Source: Halisarca cf. caerulea
Taxonomy: Eukaryota; Porifera; Demospongiae; Chondrillida; Halisarcidae
Direction: 5' to 3'
Length of the DNA: 25,000 bases
NCBI GenBank assembly: GCA_963170055.1
Contig: CAUJGJ010000449.1
Coordinates: 45,701-70,700 of the forward strand
Below, piece by piece: positions 11,721-25,000 of the stretch (positions are counted from its first letter, which is position 1; every line of letters starts with the position of its first letter). Both the position numbers and the translations under genes were made by a program. Below the pieces are notes generated by a model. That model saw only the letters and a program-made list of their open reading frames with translations, ran no database searches and was not told the origin of the DNA.

Positions 11721-12647
11721 ATGCCACTGGAAAATACCAGTGCGAGCCAATCCGACAATATTAAAGCTCTGAAGAAGAGGTTATCGGGTCTTGAAACTGA
11801 AGAGGGTAGAATTAAAGGGCTGTCTTTCAAGCCAAGAGAAACTGACATAATTATCGCCACTAGTACCAAGAGTGGCACGACTTGGATCCAGCAGATAGTG
11901 CAGCAGTTACGTACTGGAGGCGACGAAGATTATGACGACATTTGTGAACGAATACCGTACCTAGAGATGGCACATGACTGCGGCTTGGATCCCAATGCCG
12001 AGCAGCCCCATTTTCCAAGGGCCTTCAAGACGCACGCATGGTATCGCGATTGCCCCAAGGGTGCCAAGTATATAGTCTGTGTCCGCGATCCTTGCTCAGT
12101 AGCCTATAGTTTCTACAGATTTTTTGAAGGCTATTTTTTCCAGCCAGGTGAAGTGGGAGTGGAAGAGTTTGTACTCGAGTTTTGGCTTGAAAGAGATAAA
12201 CCTGTTGACATGATGCAGAATGCATCCTACTTTCATCATCTTGTTAGCTGGTGGGAGCACAGGAATGATCCTAATGTTCTTTACCTGTCCTTCGAAGACC
12301 TCAAGGAAGATCGAGAAGGTTGTGTGCGAAAGATTGCAAAGTTCATTGGAGTGTTCAATGAGCAGGCTATTGACATAGCCATTTACCGTAGTTCCTTCGA
12401 ATACATGAAGGCAAATGGTAGCAAATTTAACGAAAACCTATTGAGGAGATGTCGCAATGAGTTTTGTGGCATTCTGCCAAGTGCAGTAGGCCAAAAGATC
12501 AGAGAGGGATCAAATGAGAAATGCAATGATGCATTGACGGATAATTTAAAGGCAAGAATTCAGGAGAAGTGGAAGGAAATTGTTACACCTGTTACAAACT
12601 GTGAGACTTATGCTCAATTTCGACAGCAGTGTAAAAGCGAAAAGTAA
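11721..12647 (+). CDS. Cytosolic-type sulfotransferase, single exon
   Basis: A 308-residue protein with the layout of PAPS-dependent cytosolic sulfotransferases. The 5'-phosphosulfate loop is TSTKSGTTW (47-55; family consensus TYPKSGTTW). FKTHAW carries the likely catalytic base H105. RDPCSVAYSFYRF (122-134) supplies the Arg and Ser (R122, S130) that bind the 3'-phosphate of PAPS. The usual C-terminal RKGxxGDWKN loop is not conserved: the equivalent stretch reads KIREGSNEKC. There is no signal peptide or membrane segment. The coding region is uninterrupted, unlike its neighbours, which suggests retroposition or lateral origin, though intronless genes also arise otherwise. The ATG at 11721 is the first in frame after the divergent promoter. 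The substrate cannot be deduced; carbohydrate, phenol or steroid-like acceptors are all possible. Confidence 0.9.
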   Translation: MPLENTSASQSDNIKALKKRLSGLETEEGRIKGLSFKPRETDIIIATSTKSGTTWIQQIVQQLRTGGDEDYDDICERIPYLEMAHDCGLDPNAEQPHFPRAFKTHAWYRDCPKGAKYIVCVRDPCSVAYSFYRFFEGYFFQPGEVGVEEFVLEFWLERDKPVDMMQNASYFHHLVSWWEHRNDPNVLYLSFEDLKEDREGCVRKIAKFIGVFNEQAIDIAIYRSSFEYMKANGSKFNENLLRRCRNEFCGILPSAVGQKIREGSNEKCNDALTDNLKARIQEKWKEIVTPVTNCETYAQFRQQCKSEK

Positions 12648-13040
12648 ATCTCGTAACTTGTTAATCCAATTTCATCACGTATTTATGTCACTTTCTACTT
12701 ATGTAGTTCATAATCTACACTTTAGTTACTAGGCATGTAATTAACTAAGTATATAATAATAATATACTTAATTTTAAATGATTTACATACTAATTATGAA
12801 TATTATAGAATAGTCATTGACAATGTGAAGTTACTAGAAATGTAGTGGAACCCAAACTGCATCACAATAATGTATAACAATTGTGTGGTTTCAGACATGT
12901 AACATAGTGTGATTTTTATTTATGCGATTTTTCTTTAAAATAGCATACAGCATAACTTTCCTTTCCTACGGAACAAGAACTACATTAGTCTTGCGGGGCA
13001 CAGACCCTATTCTTGCCTCCATTTTTTATTATGACATTAT
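12648..13040. other. Sulfotransferase 3' flank, no gene seen
   Basis: AT-rich 3' flank of the sulfotransferase. No AATAAA is visible close to the stop codon. A degenerate GTAGTGGAACCC near 12841 resembles one pogo-like MITE end, but no partner end is visible. Confidence 0.5.
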
Positions 13041-13351
13041 CAGAGGATCAGGTGTCCCCCGGATTAGCTGTCCCCCTGGACATGAGATCCTAAGGATCAC
13101 ATGTCCGGGGGGTCTTGTAGGATTACGTGTCCCTTTGCCAGAATCAGGGCGCCACGTTCTGTGAATGAATTCTCTGGTGAATTTTAAGATCGAAGCTGGC
13201 GTCGGCGTCCTGTTCTATTCCAGCGCTGGTGTCCTCCATTAAGGAAGACCCAATGGAGAACTGTGGCCCAGTGAAATGGTAAAGAAGCGCCGTTCTCCAA
13301 TCCTGCCACAGCGATCACCTTTGTATATAGGTTGACCGACTAGCCCCCACA

Positions 13352-13521
13352 GTATCTGTGAATCCCCACCAGCTACTGTTCCTACTGAGGTAGCCATAAC
13401 AACAGCCAGACCAGACATCATGCTGCTTGACAGCAAATCAGTCACCCTTGAGCTCCTGGAGCTAACTGTACATGTCCCATGGAACTCTGCTGCCAGTTTG
13501 GCCAGTGCTCAACCAAGGTAG
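13352..13521 (+). pseudogene. Retroelement C-terminal fragment
   Basis: The plus-strand frame reads VAITTARPDIMLLDSKSV, then LELLELTV and VPWNSAASLASAQ, before a stop at 13519-13521. The order RPDI, (K)xV, LxELTVPW is typical of the segment just after the reverse transcriptase in many invertebrate non-LTR-type elements, where RPDIV and ELTVPWE recur. The fragment is short and closed by a premature stop. It lies between the two halves of the GTCCCCC-rich element. The family cannot be named. Confidence 0.55.
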
Positions 13522-14041
13522 TTAGGTTACATTATGCCTTTTCTGTCTTGCCAGGTCATCCCTCACTTACCTCAAAATTACATTTTGTGTGAAGTGACAC
13601 TCCTTTCACCCCAACTCAATCAAGCTAGCCTTATGTAAATTTACTAGCTGAGATGGTTGCATTAGTATAATGTTAATATTGAGAACAATTACAAATACCT
13701 ATTTCCATGTTGATTTTCAGTCCTGCACTATCGTTGGATAAAAGGCTACTCCAAACTTAGCCCACTGGTTCAACCAGTGTAAGGAGTGGTATCACTGTAG
13801 CTGCTGTGGTGCAGAGGCATCTATTTGTTCATTCACTATGATTATATAAATATTATTATGCCTTATGTTAGTCTAAGACTTATTTTTCATATAAAAATCT
13901 TGGTCTACAATAAATTACTTTGTTTTTAGACTATAATATATGGGGGACAGCTGTTCCTAAAGAGGACAATCTCTCTTAGGGTCATGCGTCCTAGGGGGAC
14001 ACATGGTCCTATAGTACATTTTGTCCGGAGGACATCCTATC

Positions 14042-14518
14042 CTATATAGGGTGCGAGAGTGTGGAGAAGATTGGATAGGAGGATGATGATGAAACTGAGA
14101 GGAGGCACAGCAGGATTTGAAATTGAGACAGGAAGATGGAGAGGTGTGTCAAGAGAGGAGAGAGTATGCAATTTATGTGATAGTGGTGAAGTGGAAGATG
14201 TGGAGCATTGGCTGATGAGGTGTGAGGCATGGAGAGCACAGCGCGTACCATTGGAGGATTGGATGGAACGGCACACTGTCAGTACCCAAGATCCTGCTGC
14301 ATCCCTGCTGTCTGGTGCATGTACAAACTTCCAACTATTAGAAATTATTTCATGTATGTGGCATGCAAGATTTGGTTGACCCTATTTGTTATTATATGAC
14401 ACTGTCCATTTCTTTCTTTGTGTGTGTTTTTCTTTTTGATGAAAGTGCTACATGGGGCCAGTGTGTGCCCTAGTGCCAGTGGGCATGGTGCACTTAAATA
14501 ATTATTGATTGATTGATA
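14042..14518 (+). mobile_element. 5'-truncated non-LTR retrotransposon (LINE) 3' end
   Basis: The frame from 14059 to 14379 encodes LRGGTAGFEIETGRWRG, then REERVCNLCDSGEVEDVEHW and LMRCEAW. The CxxC…H…C arrangement after GRW-G is the C-terminal zinc-finger-like end of many LINE reverse transcriptases. A 3' UTR of about 140 bp follows and ends in TTATTGATTGATTGATA, a short-repeat tail as in CR1/L2/RTE-like elements. Direct repeats ATATAGG occur just before the insert (about 14035-14041) and after the tail (about 14517-14523), fitting a target-site duplication. The 5' truncation is typical of target-primed insertion. Confidence 0.75.
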
Positions 14519-14757
14519 TAGGAACGCGTGTCCAGGGGGACACGTGACCCTGTGACAACGTCATCTTGTGGTGAATGAGCTTGCTACGTAAGACTATAAT
14601 TATAGACCATTTGGGCGCCAAACTCCCAAAGCACATGAATTGCATGCAAACCACTCTCGGCTTTGTGGTCAGTGACTCGCTTGGCCTCGTATAGAAGGAA
14701 CTGCTTGGCTGTCTTAGTCGTGTTTACGTCGTTGCTTGTGGTGAACATCATCTGGCG

Positions 14758-16640
14758 ATGAACGGGCGGCAAACACACCGAGGGAAGGCTATAGTTGGGC
14801 AGTCTTATTACATGTCCGGGAGGAAGAGGGTCTACTACATCGAGTCCCACTCGGCTTGGATGAGCCCAACTGGGAAAGCGGAACCTGCTGCTTTAATTCT
14901 CTACAGCAGAGACGACGGACCTCCTCTGCACCACATCTTCTGTGACCGAATGCAGCGTCTACATACCTTGCAGGCAACGAAGACGATCGTCATCGATCTG
15001 CTCGAAGGAGCTACAGTGGAGATTACTTTCGAAGAAGAGAAAGAGTTTGTGAGATGGGTCAAACATATTGGACTCCTCTTGAGTATTCCTTACTACCCAA
15101 TTCCTGAAGAACCGACTGATGCCGGCGTGCTCCTAGACGAACTTTGGATGGACGTTGATCCCAAGTTTTATCACCCACAAGGAGGTATGTTATCTAGCTC
15201 GTTAGAGATGAATGTGCAGGGCTACTAAAGTACCAAACACACGTTACTTGAATTTGTCTTCTCCTCCGTAATTGCTGCAGTTATGGCGTGGGGTGTGTAT
15301 GCGTTACAAGAGGGGATCGGTTCCCGTGCTGGTCTGAAGGATGCCCCTTGTGTTGCCGTCGTCACGGACACCGACCGCCTCCTCGTCTTCCCCTGGAAGG
15401 TTACCTGCGCTGTCATCGACTGGGACAGAACGCACTTGAGGAGATCGGGCAGTATCGGGAACTTGGTCTTCTTAGAAGCAGGTCGAAGGTGCATGTTTGG
15501 GGCAGGTCTACTGTGGATGTACAATAGGTCATCCTTCAACCCCTCCCTGAGAGAAGGCATGCACATGTAAGTCCCAGCATTGATCTCTGAACATATCTCT
15601 GTTCATACATGTGTACATACAGTAGAACATCCACAATCTTAGTATAGATATTGTGTATTGTGATACGTTTGCATCAAACACTGAAGTGGGCCTTGAATTA
15701 GTCTAGTGGTCTTTATAGACAGGTTACCTCAAACACAGGTTTGAACGGCAGCTCTTTAGTTTGATGTCGAGTTCATAACAGCACTTGTCTGCATGTTGGG
15801 CCTCCTATCTAACTGCTGCTTCTTTGTTCCTTGTACAGATTCCTCTTCAAAGGGAGCAAGGCATTCAAATCTGCTTGTGATGAAGGAGTTACGCATCGCA
15901 CTTCACCACCCGATGGAGCCACAGATGAATCTGATGTCTTTTATGGTCCACCGAAGTCCCCAGAAAGTGACGGAACATTTGAGCTACTCTTTCCACCAGG
16001 TGCTGTGGGCAAGGATTCCGGCATAGGTAAAAGCTCTGAGAAACACGGTGCAATACCTCTTCCTCCGCCTCCATTAAGTGGACGAAAGCACTCCAGCCTC
16101 ACTTCTGGTTATGGTAGTGGAAACCTGGTTGGTGAAGATATTTCTCCCAATTCTCAAGCCTCACACCTACCATTTTCCCAGGCCATCTCACCCAAACTAG
16201 GTTGCCCTTCCAGCATTTACCCGATTGGTGTTGCTTATGGTGGAGTTTTTGAGGAATTGACATTGCCCCAACCTCAAGAGCCAGAGCAGTGTCACAAGCT
16301 AGCTGATGACTCTGACTATGTGAAGATGCATCGGGCCGGGTTGAGACCTCAAGATAATACAAGTGACTACGTTTCCATGTCACCTGGTAGATCACCATTG
16401 CAACAAAACGTAAACCCCCGTCATCAGCCTACCTGGAGTATGCTTGATAGTCCTCAATACCCACAGCACCAGGAACAGCTTCTCGGGGAAATGAAGGGGC
16501 TAAGTATGTGTGATAATCCGAGACAGGGCTCCAACACGACTGTACAACCTAACGGTGTCTCTGACTATGACAATGTCCGCCTACGACCACCAAACTACCA
16601 GAAGAGAAATAGCTACGAGAACGCACCCATCACACCATGA
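14758..16640 (+). CDS. PH-PTB docking protein, insulin-receptor-substrate/DOK-like, 3 exons
   Basis: Exons 14758-15184, 15281-15566 and 15839-16640 join in phase (GT-AG) to 504 residues. Residues about 10-110 form a PH-like domain ending in the helix EEEKEFVRWVKHIGLL. Residues about 143-250 are an IRS-type PTB domain with LRRSGS…VFLEAGRRC, where R197 and R211 match the phosphotyrosine-binding arginines of IRS/DOK proteins. The C-terminal half is disordered and Pro/Ser-rich, with a PLPPPPL SH3-type site. Tyrosine motifs are DYVKM (Y398), DYVSMSPG (Y415), DYDNV (Y481) and SYENA (Y497). YVxM motifs recruit PI3-kinase p85, and YxN motifs suit GRB2. The DYVSMSP context is strikingly like IRS proteins. 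It probably couples a receptor tyrosine kinase to PI3-kinase and Ras at the plasma membrane. Whether it is IRS or DOK by descent needs a tree. Confidence 0.88.
15567..15838. other. Adaptor intron 2
   Basis: A 272-bp intron. ACAGTAGAACATCC near 15620 resembles a pogo-like MITE end, and TTATAGACAGGTTACCTC near 15714 resembles words in the element at 18777-18954, but I cannot pair the ends. Confidence 0.5.
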
Positions 16641-17904
16641 TGTCTACCTGATTACCACTACACACTGACACTTGCTAACTTGCTGTTTTATCCTAACTTG
16701 TTACGCTAAATTTTATTGACTATTATGTGTGATTTTTATTGTGTGGCAGTCATAACAGGTATCTATTTTCATAGCTTCCCTTGGTGTGTATATCTTTGTG
16801 ATGTGTCTGACTTCTGTCTCCCCCTTTTTTGATGTTCATTTTCAAGTACAATTATTGGGTTAACTTGATCTATGAGGTTCCGACAGTAGAGCGTCCATGC
16901 ATGACAGAGACAGCAAATTAGTACGTACATACACCATAGGATATTTAAAAGGGTCCATGCATACATAGCTTACAGCTGGCCGGTCTGCCTATGGGCTGAG
17001 TGGAGCCATGTTCTAAAGAAGTTACGCATGTTCTATGACCATTCTAAAATGACAATTTGATATAAAAGTATTGCACACTATAGCTTGAGTCCTTTAGACA
17101 GGTGAGCCAAATACACAGTCAAACCTCACGAATCCCAGCCTGTGTGTGTAGTTGGCCACACTGTCCAAACCGGCATTTCTGTTTAGTCCTGATGTACTGT
17201 GTATTGCATGGACTGGACTGGTGGATGTATTCTGACCAACTTCTACATATTTGTCCCATGTAGCTCTGTAACCCAGACTGCTATTTCACCAAAAAAGGAT
17301 CGAGGCAAAATGTCTGGGAACACATGCACGACTGGTCTCAGTGTGACCTGATTAGAGCATAGACTCTCTATTCTATGTAACCAGTTATGTACGTAGTATG
17401 GAGTGTCTATGACTACAGAGGTCTCATGTAATATGTATTGTCATAAATTGAACTTTCTTATAGGTGAGCAAATTGCTTGCTTTTCCTTTCTCTATAACTA
17501 CAATACAGTACGTACATTTGTGGAACTTCCTGAAGATCGAGGACAATTAATCTCCAAACATAATACAGCAGAACCTCTGATAATGACACCTTGGAATAAG
17601 TGCGACCTACCCTTTCCACAAAGGACATCCTGCAGTGGGCTGAAAGCAAATTAATGCAAGAAATCTGCATGCCGTCGTATGTAGTTCCAATACACCAGTG
17701 AACCTCGGTCAATGACATGCACAAATTAAGATCTGTACACAGGACAACGTTCCGCCTCACAAAGAACGAGACTGCTTCTACATTCAGATATTCCACTGGT
17801 ACAATGTCACAAAAGGACCTTATGCATGTGGCGTATACGTACTGTATATAGCAAACTCACTCAACCTCATGTACATACATGACTATATATAATACATAAT
17901 TATA
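16641..17904. other. Convergent intergenic region, left part
   Basis: This holds the adaptor 3' flank and unassigned sequence. Several solitary pogo-like ends occur: CAGTCAAACCTCACG near 17118, CAGCAGAACCTCTGAT at 17566 and CCAGTGAACCTCGGTCA near 17695, the last perhaps pairing with TTCCACTGG near 17790. I see no coding feature. Confidence 0.5.
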
Positions 17905-18098
17905 CAGTGAAACCTCTAGCTCTAATCTGACACTCATTGGGACCAATAAAAATATTTCGGATTGCATGGGAGGTTGTTGGACTATGGAGTGACTATATTA
18001 GCATACTTTAATAATTATTATGGTGACTGTACCTCATAAGATGGTTGAATTAGAGAGAATAAGGGATTATAAAGGTATCGGAGTAGAGGGGTTCACTG
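17905..18098. mobile_element. Pogo/Tigger-like MITE, copy 3
   Basis: Begins CAGTGAAACCTCTAGCTC and ends GTAGAGGGGTTCACTG, whose reverse complement CAGTGAACCCCTCTAC matches the start. A TA precedes it and CA follows, probably a mutated TA. At 194 bp it is the same length as copy 1. Confidence 0.7.
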
Positions 18099-18480
18099 CA
18101 TGTACTGTGTTCGAATTCATAGTGTACGCGTGTATGCATACTTGATTTATATACACAATACATGAATTTACATACATCTAATATTTTCAAACTGTTTCGC
18201 ACCGTAAATACATTACTCCCTCACGGTCGTGTAGAAACTAGTTCACAACCGTGCGATGCACAGCTATGCAATACATACATGTGTACTTAGATCTCATTCA
18301 TAAACATTAAACAATCATGATGGGATATAACAATAAGACCAATCAAATATAAGTTAACCTAAGTACATTGAAAGTTTGTACACAAAAATTAATCATTTGG
18401 CAACAATATAATATCTGTATTGCTATTGCTGTTAAACGTACATAAAATAGTACATACTTACACACATCAAAATTATCATT
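18099..18480. other. Kinase 3' flank
   Basis: AT-rich sequence after the minus-strand kinase stop codon, probably containing its 3' UTR. A short imperfect hairpin (CACGGTCGTG…CACAACCGTG, about 18222-18252) is visible. No canonical AATAAA on the kinase strand was found close by. Confidence 0.5.
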
Positions 18481-24849
<6,369 letters not shown>

Positions 24850-25000
24850 CTACACAGGGTGAAGTGAGTTCACTGTCAGAGAGCTGCTAGGAGTCAGACA
24901 AGACACCTAGCATACAGAACTTGCTGGTGAATGCATATGGCACCTGGGATAACAACTGTACACATCAGAGGTATTACATGTACTAGCAGGAGTGGTTGCA
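24850..25000. other. Kinase intron reaching the window end
   Basis: Intronic sequence upstream of the first visible kinase exon. No further kinase exon is recognisable before the window edge. Confidence 0.6.

Larger units (their letters stand above)
13041..14565. mobile_element. Composite GTCCCCC-rich inverted-repeat element with nested insertions
   Basis: Words such as GTCCCCCTGGACATG and GGATCACATGTCCGG cluster at 13041-13140. Their inverted counterparts (GGGGGACA, GGACACATGGTCCT) recur at 13940-14040 and 14525-14555 (GTCCAGGGGGACACGTGACCC). An internal near-palindrome at 13078-13109 (GGACATGAGATCCT paired with AGGATCACATGTCC) could form a hairpin. The two halves are separated by retroelement debris (13352-13521) and by a truncated LINE (14042-14518). 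I read this as a foldback-like element or cluster that later received insertions. Its exact borders are uncertain. Confidence 0.5.

Noticed and set aside
13239..13445. Minus-strand ORF starting MTDLLSSSMMSGLAVVMATS
   Set aside because: It is the shadow of the plus-strand retroelement fragment (RPDI…ELTV), which has recognisable family words.
15288..15527. Alternative-frame ORF over adaptor exon 2
   Set aside because: The other frame joins its neighbours in phase and contains the PTB motif LRRSGS…EAGRRC.
18222..18252. Imperfect hairpin CACGGTCGTG…CACAACCGTG as a terminator or RNA element
   Set aside because: It is a short stem with one mismatch, and intrinsic terminators are not expected in an animal genome.

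Overview
This is a stretch of an animal nuclear genome: multi-exon genes with GT-AG introns, long (CA)n/(GT)n tracts, many small inverted-repeat transposons and decayed retroelement pieces. A PH-PTB docking protein and a GRK2/3-type receptor kinase show it is metazoan. The repeat-dense introns, the retroelement types and the HIRAN-like mobile fragment resemble what I know from sponges and other early-branching marine invertebrates. The exact group is an inference.

Layout. 1-2454: a broken retroelement 3' end (about 77-882) with a small inverted-repeat element inserted in it, a pogo-like MITE (903-1096), a (TA)n tract, a weak candidate signal-peptide exon on the minus strand (1343-1405) and a 307-bp (CA)n tract. 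2455-11615 (minus): a complete 13-exon gene for a DDX52/Rok1-type DEAD-box RNA helicase. I rebuilt it exon by exon; all splice phases agree and give 645 residues. 11616-11720: a 105-bp divergent promoter gap. 11721-12647 (plus): an intronless cytosolic-type sulfotransferase of 308 residues. 12648-14757: transposon-derived sequence, including a GTCCCCC-rich inverted-repeat element, a retroelement C-terminal scrap and a 5'-truncated LINE with a target-site duplication. 14758-16640 (plus): a complete 3-exon, 504-residue PH-PTB adaptor with YxxM motifs like those of insulin receptor substrates. 16641-18480: convergent intergenic sequence with MITE remnants. 18481-24849 (minus): the last seven coding exons (about 314 residues) of a GRK2/3-type kinase, covering the end of the kinase domain, the AGC tail and the PH domain. 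Its 5' part lies beyond position 25000.

The four genes are not a functional cluster: one is for ribosome biogenesis, one for sulfation, and two are signalling genes. The helicase and the sulfotransferase probably share a bidirectional promoter. The adaptor and the kinase converge.

The most interesting unexplained structures are: a 507-bp element with long, nearly perfect inverted ends that carries a HIRAN-like coding fragment, nested in another repeat inside a GRK intron; complementary (CA)n and (GT)n tracts that bracket single exons; a (GT)n tract that itself forms a 5' splice site; and a sponge-type IRS-like adaptor.
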